Below are positions 24,389-32,845 of a DNA stretch of 57,223 bases, piece by piece. Source of the DNA: Alphaproteobacteria bacterium (lineage in GTDB: Bacteria; Pseudomonadota; Alphaproteobacteria; Reyranellales; Reyranellaceae); NCBI GenBank assembly GCA_017307275.1, contig JAFKFK010000037.1:1-57223 (forward strand). Direction: 5' to 3'. Numbering within the stretch: the stretch's first letter is position 1; every line of letters starts with the position of its first letter. Under the pieces are notes generated by a model. The model was not told where the DNA came from, did not search any database, and worked only from the letters and a program-made list of their open reading frames with translations. Position numbers and translations under genes: made by a program.

Positions 24389-25276
24389 CTAGGCGCTCGA
24401 TTGCTTCCATCCCGCGGCACGCTCCAGCAGCCGTTGTGCGCGAATGACCACCGGCAAGTCGATCATGCTGCCTTCGAAGGCTACGGCTCCCGCACCTTCG
24501 GCCGAGGCGGCATCGAAAGCCGCGATCAGCCGGCGGGCGCGGTCCAGCTCGGCGGCCGATGCGCCGTATTCCTCGTTGATGATCGGCACATGCAGCGGGT
24601 GGATGCAGGCTGCCGTCGTGAAGCCCAGCGCCCGGCCACGTTGCAGGCCGGCCCGGTAGGAGTCGAGATCGTCGATCTTGGCGAGCTGCCCCATCGAGCC
24701 CATCGGCAGGATGCCGGCAGCGCGCGCGGCGGCGAGGCCCTGCATGGCGTAGACGTACATGCTGTCGGCCGAGGGGACGGCGCCCAGTTCCGTCGCCATG
24801 TCTTCGCCACCCACCGACATGCCGGCCATGCGTGGCTCGGCGGCGATGGCAAAGAGATGGGGCAGGGCCGCGGGCGACTCAATCAGTGCCAGGAAGCGCG
24901 TGTGGCCGATCTCCATGCCCCGCGCCGCCTCGTGCTCGGCCACCACTTCCGAGAGGAGGCGCACATGCTCGGGGCCCATGACCTTGGGCAGCATCAGCGC
25001 CGCTACGCCCGGCATGATGGCTGCGGCGATATCCGGTATGGCGAGGGTGAGCGGGCGATTGATGCGCACCACGACATCGGCTCCGCTCTGGGCAACTCGC
25101 GGGACAGCAGCGGCAACGGCTGCCCGTGCGGCCGCCTTGTGTGCCGGCAGGATGGAGTCCTCGAGATCGAGGATGATGGCGTCGGCGCCGCGCGTATGCG
25201 CCTTTGCTACGAAGCGTTCGGCCGTTACGGGCACGAAGAGGAGAGAGCGCCAGTTCGGTTGCTGACGGTTTGTCAT
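24389..25276 (-). CDS. HpcH/HpaI aldolase / citrate-lyase-beta-like CoA-ester lyase
   Basis: A 295-residue TIM-barrel lyase of the CitE/Mcl group. Hallmarks: RSLLFVPVTAERFVAKAHTRGADAIILDLEDSILPAHK near the start, VVVRINRP, MLPKVMGPEHV, ALIESPAALPHLFAIA with the metal glutamate, and MSVGGEDMATELG. These enzymes cleave beta-hydroxyacyl-CoA esters such as malyl- or citramalyl-CoA. Stand-alone copies without CitD/CitF, as here, usually act in carbon-acid catabolism. It follows a CreA-like gene by 16 bases in a run of minus-strand genes. Confidence 0.87.
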   Translation of the reverse strand: MTNRQQPNWRSLLFVPVTAERFVAKAHTRGADAIILDLEDSILPAHKAAARAAVAAAVPRVAQSGADVVVRINRPLTLAIPDIAAAIMPGVAALMLPKVMGPEHVRLLSEVVAEHEAARGMEIGHTRFLALIESPAALPHLFAIAAEPRMAGMSVGGEDMATELGAVPSADSMYVYAMQGLAAARAAGILPMGSMGQLAKIDDLDSYRAGLQRGRALGFTTAACIHPLHVPIINEEYGASAAELDRARRLIAAFDAASAEGAGAVAFEGSMIDLPVVIRAQRLLERAAGWKQSSA

Positions 25277-25292
25277 GTTGCTGGAGTTCCTC

Positions 25293-25748
25293 TTACTTTA
25301 GCCCGACGGGTACGACGCTGATCGAGTTCTGTGGACTGCCGTCGATCACGCGGTCCGTGTAGGTGAGATAGACCAGCGCGCGGCGCTTGGGATCGTAGAA
25401 GCGCACGACCTGCGTGGTCTTGAAGATCAGCGAGGCGCGTTCGCTGAACACCTCGTGCGGCCTCTTGAATTTCTCGGCCTGCAAGCCGTCGACAGGGCCT
25501 ACCTGATGGCAGGAAATCGACGCGTACGGCGGATCCTCGGCCAGACCGAAGGCGCCCTTGATGCCACCCGTGCGGGCCCGCGAGATGTAACAGGTGATGC
25601 CGGCAATATCGGGATCGTCGAAAGCCTCGACCACGATCTTGTCGTTGGGGCCGAGCCATTTGAAGCGATAGCCTACGGCGCCGATTTCCTCGGCAGCGGC
25701 TGGAAGCGCCAGCAGGAGGACGAGCAAGGACAGGATCGCACGAAACAT
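25293..25748 (-). CDS. creA: CreA family periplasmic protein
   Basis: A 151-residue exported protein. The signal peptide is RAILSLLVLLLALPAAAEE. The CreA signature follows: IGAVGYRFKWLGPNDKIVVEAFDDPDIAGITCYISRARTGGIKGAFGLAEDPPYASISCHQVGP, then VFSERASLIFKTTQVVRFYDPKRRALVYLTYTDRVIDGSPQNSISVV. Two cysteines (in TCYIS and ISCHQ) could form a disulphide. The biochemical role is unknown; despite the name it is not the fungal carbon-repression factor. It starts one base after the stop of the EamA transporter gene, so the two are almost certainly co-transcribed. Confidence 0.9.
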   Translation of the reverse strand: MFRAILSLLVLLLALPAAAEEIGAVGYRFKWLGPNDKIVVEAFDDPDIAGITCYISRARTGGIKGAFGLAEDPPYASISCHQVGPVDGLQAEKFKRPHEVFSERASLIFKTTQVVRFYDPKRRALVYLTYTDRVIDGSPQNSISVVPVGLK

Positions 25749-25749
25749 C

Positions 25750-26655
25750 TCAGGCTCCTTTCGGCGGTGCGCGCGTGGCCAGGAACAGGCCGGGCAGGAC
25801 GAGGGCTGTTCCCACTAGATGGTACCATTGCGGTGCTTCGCCAAGCGTGACCCAGGCGAGAATGCCGACATAGAGCGGCCCCAGATACATCGACACGCTG
25901 GTCACCGACGGCCCCAACTCGCGAATGCAGAAGGCGAAGGCGCCGTAGGCGCCAACGCCGGGGATGATCGCGAGCACGATCCAGCACGCCCAGGTGCGCC
26001 AGTCCGAAAAATCCGGTCCGCTCCACAGCACGGCCTCGCCGATGGCGAAAGGCAGCAGGACCAGCGAACCCGCGAAGGCGATGGCGCACAGTCTCGTCAG
26101 CGGATCGAGTGCGCTCGGCCGGTGTTTCAGCAGCACAGAGTAGAGGCCCCAACAGGCCGACGCGGCAGCAATCCAGAGATCGCCCTCGGTAAACTGCACC
26201 GAGAGGAGATTGCCGATCCGGCCCTTGGCGAAGACGGCCGCGACGCCTGCAAGGCAGAGCGCGATGCCGGCGAGGCGCCCCGCCGTCAGCCGCTCGCGGT
26301 AGAGCAGCCGGCCCAGCGCCACGACCAGGATCGGCGAGGCGGCGTAGATCAATCCAATGTTGAGGGCCGGCGTCGTGCGGCCGCCGATATAGACCCAGGC
26401 ACCGCAGACCCACATGCCGAGCGCTCCCAGCAGCAGCAAATCCGGCCATTCGCGGCCGAGCGCGTGGCGGTGTCGGACCAGGCGGGGCCAGACAAAGGGG
26501 AGAAGGAGAAGGGCGACCCCCAGCCATCGCCCCAGGGCCAAGGCGTTGGGTGGCACGAAGGTCGCGTAACGTGCCATCAACATGTTGACGGCGAACATCG
26601 CCGGCGACAGCAGCAACAGACCCCAGGCAAGACGACGGCGACTGACGAACGGCAC
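25750..26655 (-). CDS. EamA/DMT-family inner-membrane transporter
   Basis: A 301-residue protein with ten hydrophobic segments arranged as two EamA repeats, for example WGLLLLSPAMFAVNMLMARYA at the start and LGPLYVGILAWVTLGEAPQWYHLVGTALVLPGLFLATR at the end. DMT-family members export or exchange amino acids, nucleosides and other metabolites; the substrate is unknown. The start codon is GTG. It is packed tightly against creA downstream (1-base gap) and lies 11 bases after the cysteine-cluster gene. Confidence 0.87.
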   Translation of the reverse strand: MPFVSRRRLAWGLLLLSPAMFAVNMLMARYATFVPPNALALGRWLGVALLLLPFVWPRLVRHRHALGREWPDLLLLGALGMWVCGAWVYIGGRTTPALNIGLIYAASPILVVALGRLLYRERLTAGRLAGIALCLAGVAAVFAKGRIGNLLSVQFTEGDLWIAAASACWGLYSVLLKHRPSALDPLTRLCAIAFAGSLVLLPFAIGEAVLWSGPDFSDWRTWACWIVLAIIPGVGAYGAFAFCIRELGPSVTSVSMYLGPLYVGILAWVTLGEAPQWYHLVGTALVLPGLFLATRAPPKGA

Positions 26656-26666
26656 GGCAACCCTGA

Positions 26667-27428
26667 TCAGGCGGCGCGCAACCCTTCCTTGGGAACCTCG
26701 CCACCGGCTTCCTTTACGGCCTCACGATACTCCTTCTCCGAGGAGAAGGGGGCCATCTTGGGGAAATCCTTCTTGCGGCCGGGACGGAACTCGCCGGTCG
26801 AGGGCGTCACGATCAGCAGTTCACCCTGACGGCCGAGGATCGGAATCTCGCGCTTCCAGCGGGAATAGACGCGCCGCGCCGAGGCCGAGAAGTCGACGTA
26901 GGTCGTGAACTCGCTGTGGTCCTTGATGAACAGCGCCTCGTAGGTGGCGATGAATTCCTCGACGAACTTGCGGTCAACCACTTCGAGGTTGGACATCATC
27001 CAGCAGCGATCCTCGAACACCCAGTAGGTGCCGATACCGATGAATTCCTTCTGGCGCGTCAGGTAAGGATAGAAGGGGAACCCGCGGCAGGCGATCGTGC
27101 GGTTGTCGCGCTCGCAGAAGCGCGCGCCCTTGCAGTGGATGGCCATGCAGTCGTTGGTGAGCTCGGCCACGATCTGCTTGGTCGCATAGTCGTAGGGTTT
27201 GAACTTGGACCAAAGGTCGGTGCGGGTCTTCAGGATGTCGAACTCGACCTTATGGACGACCGGCACGGCATTCTCAGTAGAGCAGCAGACCGGCTCGCCG
27301 CCATTCAGCGGGGCGCACTTTCGTCCACAGTCGAACCGCGACACGGGTGCCGTGAACCCATCGTAGAGGGTCGCGAAATCAGCCGGCTTTATCGTTGATT
27401 TTGGGGGCTTAGAGGGCATTGAGGCCAT
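26667..27428 (-). CDS. YkgJ-like cysteine-cluster protein
   Basis: A 253-residue protein with a Cys-rich putative metal-binding core: RFDCGRKCAPLNGGEPVCCS near the N-terminus, then CMAIHCKGARFCERDNRTIACRGFPFYPYL. The CxxxC...CC and later CxxxxC...C...C pattern resembles the zinc/iron-sulphur chelating CxxCxxCC domain (UPF0153/YkgJ), but the protein is longer than the core family. Role unknown. ATG 27428 has AGAGGA upstream; an alternative ATG lies at 27419 and a TTG at 27437. Confidence 0.7.
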   Translation of the reverse strand: MASMPSKPPKSTIKPADFATLYDGFTAPVSRFDCGRKCAPLNGGEPVCCSTENAVPVVHKVEFDILKTRTDLWSKFKPYDYATKQIVAELTNDCMAIHCKGARFCERDNRTIACRGFPFYPYLTRQKEFIGIGTYWVFEDRCWMMSNLEVVDRKFVEEFIATYEALFIKDHSEFTTYVDFSASARRVYSRWKREIPILGRQGELLIVTPSTGEFRPGRKKDFPKMAPFSSEKEYREAVKEAGGEVPKEGLRAA

Positions 27429-27477
27429 GTAACCCAAGTCCTCTGTGAAAGAACAGTTAAGGAATTATAACGCCTGC

Positions 27478-28149
27478 CTAGGGATGAGGCAGCACCCTCC
27501 AGACAACAGTTTCGCGCATGCCCCGGTTTTCGAGCTGCAGGGACGTCGGAATCTCATACCGTGCGCACTCCTCAAGGCCCTGGGCGCTGAAATAGTTCCG
27601 GCCAGGATCACCCAGCAGCACCAGCCGACCCCGGGCAGCATGGCCGCGCAGCCAGGCCAGCGCCCGCACCGACATCTCGCGCTCGTAACAGACGTCGCCC
27701 GCAATCACCACGTCGGCCTCGGGGTCTCCGTCCGCCCCGGCCAGCCAGTCCGCACTGCTGGTATCGACGGCAAGCCCGTTGGCCTCGGCATTGAGGCGGG
27801 CGGCGATCAGGGACAATTCGTCGATATCGTTGGCGACCACGGCGGCGGCCCCCGCTTTCGCGGCAGCCATCGAGGAGACGCCCGAACCCGCGGCGAAGTC
27901 GATCACGCGCTTGCCGGCGACGAGGCGCGGATTGTCGAGCAGGTAGCGGGCCACGGCCTGGCCGCCCGGCCAACAGAAGGCCCAATAGGGCGGGTCGATA
28001 TTCTGTTCTTCCAGCCAGGCCTCGGTGGCCTGCCAGATCGGCACATATTCGCTGGCGAGCCACAGCTTGAACTCCGGCACCATGGCGGGAGCTTCGAGTG
28101 CGGTGTTGGCACGGATGAACCCCTGAGGGTCGGCAGGCAGACGCGGCAT
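27478..28149 (-). CDS. protein methyltransferase, probable ETFB-lysine methyltransferase type
   Basis: A 223-residue class I methyltransferase. PPYWAFCWPGGQAVARYLLDNPRLVAGKRVIDFAAGSGVSSMAAAKAGAAAVVANDID contains the PYWAFxWPGGxAxAR signature of the ETFBKMT/PrmA-like group and a modified motif I (DFAAGSGVSS). DVVIAGDVCYERE is the post-I catalytic stretch. Bacterial members methylate lysines of the electron-transfer flavoprotein beta subunit; that this protein does so is inference. The ATG at 28149 is 5 bases after the ubiA stop, so the two are co-transcribed. Confidence 0.75.
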   Translation of the reverse strand: MPRLPADPQGFIRANTALEAPAMVPEFKLWLASEYVPIWQATEAWLEEQNIDPPYWAFCWPGGQAVARYLLDNPRLVAGKRVIDFAAGSGVSSMAAAKAGAAAVVANDIDELSLIAARLNAEANGLAVDTSSADWLAGADGDPEADVVIAGDVCYEREMSVRALAWLRGHAARGRLVLLGDPGRNYFSAQGLEECARYEIPTSLQLENRGMRETVVWRVLPHP

Positions 28150-28154
28150 CAGCC

Positions 28155-29078
28155 TTAATAGAGATGATCGACGACGAGTGCGAGGAGCAGCAGCCAGCCG
28201 ACCTGGGCATTGGACTTGAAGCGCATCTGACAATCCGCCGGATCGCCCGGTTTGACGAAAGCGATCTGCCAGAAGAAGTGTGCTGCGACGCAGGCGAGCA
28301 ATACGAAGTAGCCCGGACCCAGGGCGCCGAGCACACCCGTCAGGGTCCAGAGACCAATCGCCAGAACCGCAAACAGGGAAAGCCAGCGCCGCGGGGCGTT
28401 GGCAAAGCGACGCGCCGTCGAGCGCACGCCGACGATCGCATCGTCACGCTGGTCCTGCATGGCGTAGATCGTGTCGTAGACCATGGTCCAGGCGACCCCG
28501 CCGAAATAGAGCGCGACGGTCGCCCAGGAGAGTGTGCCGGTGACCGCGGCATAGCCCACCAGCGCGCCCCAGTTGAAGGCAAATCCCAGCACGACCTGCG
28601 GCCAGGAGGTGATCTGCTTCATCGCCGGATAGACGGCGACCAGGAGCAGGGAGCAGAGCGCGACGCCGCCCGCGAACTTGTTGAGCTTGAAAAGCACGGC
28701 CGCGCCGACGACGCCTTGCAGCGCCATCCAGATCAACGCGTGGCGCAGCTTCAATTCGCCCGAGGGTAAAGGTCGCCCGCGCGTGCGTTCGACCTGTGCA
28801 TCGACCTTGCGGTCGAGGATGTCGTTCCAGGTGCAGCCCATCCCGCGCATGGCCAGCGCGCCCAACGCGAACAGCGCCATTAGGCCGGCGAGACGCCCCC
28901 AGTTCGGCGCTGCTGCCAATGCCAGCGACCACCAGCAGGGAAACAGAAGAAGCCACGTCCCGATCGGCCGGTCCCAGCGCGACAGCCTTCCATAGGGTCG
29001 CGCCCAGGGCGGCAGATAGCGCAGGGTCCAATGCTGACGATTGATGTCGGTGAAGCCGGTTGTCCGGTCGGCGGTCAT
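28155..29078 (-). CDS. ubiA: 4-hydroxybenzoate polyprenyltransferase UbiA
   Basis: A 307-residue integral-membrane prenyltransferase of ubiquinone biosynthesis that joins a polyprenyl diphosphate to 4-hydroxybenzoate. Both Asp-rich metal motifs are present: GCTWNDILDRKVDAQVERTRGRPLPSG and VYDTIYAMQDQRDD. Between and after them are eight or so hydrophobic helices. Length is typical for the family. It is upstream of the probable ETFB-lysine methyltransferase gene and divergent from rsmE with a short shared promoter region. Confidence 0.93.
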   Translation of the reverse strand: MTADRTTGFTDINRQHWTLRYLPPWARPYGRLSRWDRPIGTWLLLFPCWWSLALAAAPNWGRLAGLMALFALGALAMRGMGCTWNDILDRKVDAQVERTRGRPLPSGELKLRHALIWMALQGVVGAAVLFKLNKFAGGVALCSLLLVAVYPAMKQITSWPQVVLGFAFNWGALVGYAAVTGTLSWATVALYFGGVAWTMVYDTIYAMQDQRDDAIVGVRSTARRFANAPRRWLSLFAVLAIGLWTLTGVLGALGPGYFVLLACVAAHFFWQIAFVKPGDPADCQMRFKSNAQVGWLLLLALVVDHLY

Positions 29079-29120
29079 GGCGGCATCATGCAGTCATGCA
29101 ACTTGGAACACCATGAGCCG

Positions 29121-29909
29121 ATGAGCGCAGCACGTCTCTTCGTCGAGGCCGATCTGTCGAGCGGCATCGAAGCGCCGCTCGAAGAAGCGCAGGTCCACTA
29201 TCTCCGCCACGTCCTTCGCCGGCCCGACGGCGCACCACTGCTGCTGTTCAACGGCCGCGACGGCGAATGGTGTGGAACGCTCTCGGCTCGCGGCAAAAAG
29301 GCGGCCGTCGCGGAGATCGAGAGCCAGACGCGTGCGCAGGAAACAGAACCTGATGTCTGGCTCTGCTTTGCGCCCGTCAAGCGCGCGCGCATCGACTACA
29401 TCGCCGAGAAGGCCACCGAGCTTGGCGTCTCAGTCCTGCAGCCGGTCGTGACACGCCACACAGCAGTCGAGCGCGTAAACGTCGCGCGATTGCGGGCCAA
29501 CGCCATCGAAGCGGCGGAGCAGACGGAGCGCCTGAGCGTGCCCGAGGTGCGCGAGCCGATCGACCTGGGGCGTCTTCTCGATGGCTGGCCCGCCGGTCGC
29601 CGCCTGCTGATGTGCGACGAGACCGGCGGCGGCCCACCGATCGGCGATGTACTGGGTGGCCTCGACGATGCGGCGCGCTCCGCTCCCTGGGCCATCGTCA
29701 TCGGCCCCGAGGGCGGTTTCGCCGAAACCGAGCTGACGTCGCTGCGTCGCATAGGGGATGTCGTGTCGGTCGGGCTCGGTCCGCGCATCCTGCGAGCCGA
29801 TACGGCGGCACTGGCAGCGCTTGCCTGCTGGCAGGCCCTGGTCGGCGACTGGCGGCGTCCCACGCCGCGTCTCGCTACCGATTATCGCACATCAAAGGTT
29901 ACCGTCTGA
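29121..29909 (+). CDS. rsmE: 16S rRNA m3U1498 methyltransferase RsmE
   Basis: A 262-residue SPOUT methyltransferase that modifies U1498 of 16S rRNA in the small subunit. Family blocks: ARLFVEADL and HYLRHVLRRPDGAPLLLFNGRDGEW (PUA-like N-terminal domain), KRARIDYIAEKATELGVSVLQPVVTRHTAVERVNVARLRANAIEAAEQTERLSVPEV, and the SAM-binding trefoil knot WAIVIGPEGGFAETELTSL...VSVGLGPRILRADTAALAALA. The ATG at 29121 is preferred to the open frame start at 29031, which would run into the divergent promoter region with ubiA. Confidence 0.93.
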   Translation: MSAARLFVEADLSSGIEAPLEEAQVHYLRHVLRRPDGAPLLLFNGRDGEWCGTLSARGKKAAVAEIESQTRAQETEPDVWLCFAPVKRARIDYIAEKATELGVSVLQPVVTRHTAVERVNVARLRANAIEAAEQTERLSVPEVREPIDLGRLLDGWPAGRRLLMCDETGGGPPIGDVLGGLDDAARSAPWAIVIGPEGGFAETELTSLRRIGDVVSVGLGPRILRADTAALAALACWQALVGDWRRPTPRLATDYRTSKVTV

Positions 29910-30052
29910 GCGCTTGCGCAAGGCCCCGGCGGTGTGGGAGAGGGGGACTCGAACAAGATAAACCAGACGCAGGCTCGCGTGAGAATTGTTCATGCGACTG
30001 CGCCGCTCCCAGCGCTTAGAAGGCGGCGGGGCGCTCAGGGAGAAGAGAAGGA

Positions 30053-31417
30053 ATGTCCGCACCTCCGTCGGGCGGCGGCACGCTGATCGAGGATCGGCGG
30101 CAGCTCATCGAATATTTTGCTGCTGGGAACAAGCCTCGCGCCAACTGGCGCATGGGCACCGAGCATGAGAAATTTGGCTATCACACGAAGACGCTGAAGC
30201 CGCTTGCCTATGATGGGCCGGACGGCATCCGCGCCATGCTCGAAGGGTTGCGTCGCTTCGGTTGGGAACCGGTTGTCGAAGGCAACAACCCGATCGCGCT
30301 GCTGCGTGGCAAGGCCAACATCACCCTCGAACCGGGTGGTCAGTTCGAGCTCTCCGGCGCACCGCTCGAGACCCTGCACGAGACGGCAGCCGAGAATGCC
30401 CAGCACATCGACGAGGTGAAGCAGGTCGCCGGCGAGATCGGCGCCTCCTTCATCGGTCTCGGCTTCGCGCCCGAGTGGACGCGCGAGGACATGCACTGGA
30501 TGCCCAAGGGCCGCTACAAGATCATGCGCGAGTACATGCCCAAGAAGGGCAAGCTCGGCCTCGACATGATGCTGCGTACCTGTACGGTGCAGACCAATCT
30601 CGACTTCGACTCCGAAGCCGACATGGTGAAGAAGTTCCGTGTGTCGCTGGCTCTGCAGCCGATCGCTACGGCGCTGTTTGCCAACTCGCCTTTCAAGGAA
30701 GGCAAGGACGCGGGCTTCAAGAGCTATCGCAGCCACATCTGGACAGACACCGATCCCGATCGCTGCGGCATGCTGCCCTTCGTGTTCGAGGACGGCTTCG
30801 GCTTCGAGCGCTATGCCGACTACATGCTCGATGTGCCGATGTACTTCGTCTATCGCGACGGCAAGTACATCGATGCCTCCGGCCAGAGCTTCCGCGACTT
30901 CCTCAAGGGCAAGCTGCCGGCGCGGCCGGGAGAGAAGCCGACCATCAACGACTGGGCGGATCACGTCACGACGGCATTCCCCGAGGTGCGGCTGAAGCGC
31001 TATCTCGAAATGCGCGGCGCGGACTCCGGCCCGCTGCCAGCGCTCGATGCACTGCCGGCCCTGTGGGTCGGCCTGCTCTACGATCAAAGCGCACTCGATG
31101 CCGCCTGGGACCTCGTGAAGGACTGGAGCGTCGCCGATCACGATTTCTTGCGCGCCGAAACGCCCAAGACTGGTCTCGCCACGATGTTCCGCGGCCGGGT
31201 TCTGTCGGAGCTGGCGCGCGATGTTGTCGAGATCGCCCATGCCGGACTCAGGGCGCGCAAGCAGCTCGATGCATCCGGCAACGATGAAACCATCTATCTC
31301 GCGCCGCTCGATCGGGCGGTGGCGAGTGGCCAGGCGCCGGCCGACGAACTGCTCGCCAAGTGGCAGGGCGAATGGAAAGGATCCTTCGCAGCGCTGTTCC
31401 GCGACTACGCCTACTGA
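30053..31417 (+). CDS. gshA: glutamate-cysteine ligase, plant/alphaproteobacterial type
   Basis: A 454-residue enzyme for the first step of glutathione synthesis (ATP-dependent joining of glutamate and cysteine). It belongs to the GCS2/plant-type class: NWRMGTEHEKFGY, LRGKANITLEPGGQFELSGAPLETLHETAAE, FIGLGFAPEWTREDMHWMPKGRYKIMREYMPKKGKLGLDMMLRTCTVQTNLDF, and YRSHIWTDTDPDRCGMLPFVFEDGFGFERYADYMLDVPMYF. Plant enzymes of this class are redox-regulated by disulphides; only a few cysteines are present here. It is followed after 14 bases by a VOC-family gene. Confidence 0.93.
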   Translation: MSAPPSGGGTLIEDRRQLIEYFAAGNKPRANWRMGTEHEKFGYHTKTLKPLAYDGPDGIRAMLEGLRRFGWEPVVEGNNPIALLRGKANITLEPGGQFELSGAPLETLHETAAENAQHIDEVKQVAGEIGASFIGLGFAPEWTREDMHWMPKGRYKIMREYMPKKGKLGLDMMLRTCTVQTNLDFDSEADMVKKFRVSLALQPIATALFANSPFKEGKDAGFKSYRSHIWTDTDPDRCGMLPFVFEDGFGFERYADYMLDVPMYFVYRDGKYIDASGQSFRDFLKGKLPARPGEKPTINDWADHVTTAFPEVRLKRYLEMRGADSGPLPALDALPALWVGLLYDQSALDAAWDLVKDWSVADHDFLRAETPKTGLATMFRGRVLSELARDVVEIAHAGLRARKQLDASGNDETIYLAPLDRAVASGQAPADELLAKWQGEWKGSFAALFRDYAY

Positions 31418-31431
31418 GGTAAGGTCGAGCC

Positions 31432-32286
31432 ATGCTCGACCGTTGTGATCGCGTTCAGATCGCTGTGCATGACGCCGCCAAGGCCGCACAGCGCTTCAAC
31501 CAGCTTCTCGGCAGCCAAGTGGCGCGCCACGACCATAGCCGCCATCTCTCGGCGCGCCGCACGATCCTTGCGGTCGGCGAGAGCGAGTTCGAGCTGTGCG
31601 AGGCGGATGGCGCAGGGCTCACGCAGGATTTCCTGGCGCGGCGTGGCGAAGGGTTGATGACGGCAGGCTACTGCACGGCCGACCTCGACAGCATGGTGAA
31701 ACGCTGGGAAGGCCTGGGCATCTCCTACGACCGCGACGCCGAACAGCTCTACCTCTCGCCCGAGACGACGTTCGGCCTGCCGATCGTGATTTCCGAGAGT
31801 ACCTACAGGCCGCGGGTCGGGCCGGTGTCCTTCCTCTATGAGACGACCAATACGCTGAAGAGCGACTGGCGCCGCGTGGCAGCCGTCTATGCCGGCCTGT
31901 TCGGCCTCGACCCCTCGCGCTTCAGCGAGATCGGCAGCGAGCGTTTCGGCTATATCGGCACGCTCACTTTGTTCGACCCGCCCAACCGGTTGGACCGCAT
32001 CGAGCTCAGCCAGGTGACGGACAACGTACACGCCATGGGCCGGTTCGCGCACAAGCACGGCGACTCGCTCTACATGTGCTACGTCGAGGTCCATGACTGG
32101 CTGAACGTGCGTCAGCGTCTGCTTGATGCCGGCGCCCGCTACACGCCGCGTGGCTCCGATCCTTTGACCGATCCTGACGGTGGGTGGGTACATCCCAAGG
32201 AGCTGCATGGCCTGCTCCTCGGCATCTCACGTACGGGCCTTGCCTGGGATTGGTCGGGTCGCGAAGAACTGGTGCCGCCGGTATGA
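31432..32286 (+). CDS. VOC-superfamily (glyoxalase-like) protein
   Basis: A 284-residue two-module vicinal-oxygen-chelate protein. The first module starts DRVQIAVHDAAKAAQRFNQLLGSQVARHD, the second near NTLKSDWRRVAAVYAGLFGLDPSRFSEIGSERFGYIGTLTLFDPPNRLDRIELSQVTD, ending in VEVHDWLNVRQRLLDAGARYTPR...GGWVHPKELHGLLLGISRTG, with a candidate metal glutamate or histidine in each half. It sits 14 bases after gshA; a glutathione-linked role is possible but unproven. Its stop overlaps the next start as ATGA. Confidence 0.75.
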   Translation: MLDRCDRVQIAVHDAAKAAQRFNQLLGSQVARHDHSRHLSARRTILAVGESEFELCEADGAGLTQDFLARRGEGLMTAGYCTADLDSMVKRWEGLGISYDRDAEQLYLSPETTFGLPIVISESTYRPRVGPVSFLYETTNTLKSDWRRVAAVYAGLFGLDPSRFSEIGSERFGYIGTLTLFDPPNRLDRIELSQVTDNVHAMGRFAHKHGDSLYMCYVEVHDWLNVRQRLLDAGARYTPRGSDPLTDPDGGWVHPKELHGLLLGISRTGLAWDWSGREELVPPV

Positions 32287-32843
32287 CCAAGTTTCTCACG
32301 CGTCGTCTCGCCGTCCTGACCTTGTTCGCGGCACCGTTCGCTGCGCGCGCCCAGACTCCGCCGCCGGTGGAGCAATGGCAGACCGTGGTCGGACCGGACC
32401 TGCGCTTCCGCTTCGAGATGCCGCCGCCCGTCGAGAAGACCGTCGCCGGCGAGAAGGAGAAGGGGCACGCATCGGAGCGTATCGCCTGGGCCTCCAAGCA
32501 CGATGGCGAGATGTTCGATTTCGACTTCGTCGACTATCAGGCGGGCTGGTTTTCCGACAAGGATACGAAGGTGATGGCGCGCGATCTCGGTCGCGGCGAG
32601 GCCGAGAAGGCGTTTCCCCGCGACAAGTTCAAGTACATCCTCGACGAGCCGATCACCCTGCAGGGATGGGATGGCTACGCCCTCGACATCGCGGATGCCG
32701 AGGGCGCGGCGGTGATGATGCGGACCTACATCGTGAAGGACAGGCTCTATCGTCTGCTGGTCACGGCCAAGGCCGACGACAAGGCGCGGGCCGGAGCCAA
32801 GCGCTTCCTCGATTCGCTGAGGCTGGCGGACACGCGGCAATAG
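32283..32843 (+). CDS. exported protein of unknown function
   Basis: A 186-residue protein whose signal peptide is RRLAVLTLFAAPFAARAQ. The mature part has QTVVGPDLRFRFEMPPPVEK, AWASKHDGEMFDFDFVDYQAGWFSDKDTKVMARDLG and a C-terminal RTYIVKDRLYRLLVTAKADDKARAGAKRFLDSLRL, a pattern seen in periplasmic proteins of unknown role. The ATG at 32283 overlaps the upstream stop as ATGA, so it is coupled to the VOC gene. The panE-like gene starts two bases after its stop. Confidence 0.7.
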   Translation: MTKFLTRRLAVLTLFAAPFAARAQTPPPVEQWQTVVGPDLRFRFEMPPPVEKTVAGEKEKGHASERIAWASKHDGEMFDFDFVDYQAGWFSDKDTKVMARDLGRGEAEKAFPRDKFKYILDEPITLQGWDGYALDIADAEGAAVMMRTYIVKDRLYRLLVTAKADDKARAGAKRFLDSLRLADTRQ

Positions 32844-32845
32844 CG

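Noticed and set aside
29931..29954. GGTGTGGGAGAGGGGGACTCGAAC, resembling the reverse of a tRNA 3' end
   Set aside because: Only about 20 bases resemble a T arm; no acceptor or anticodon arm could be built.
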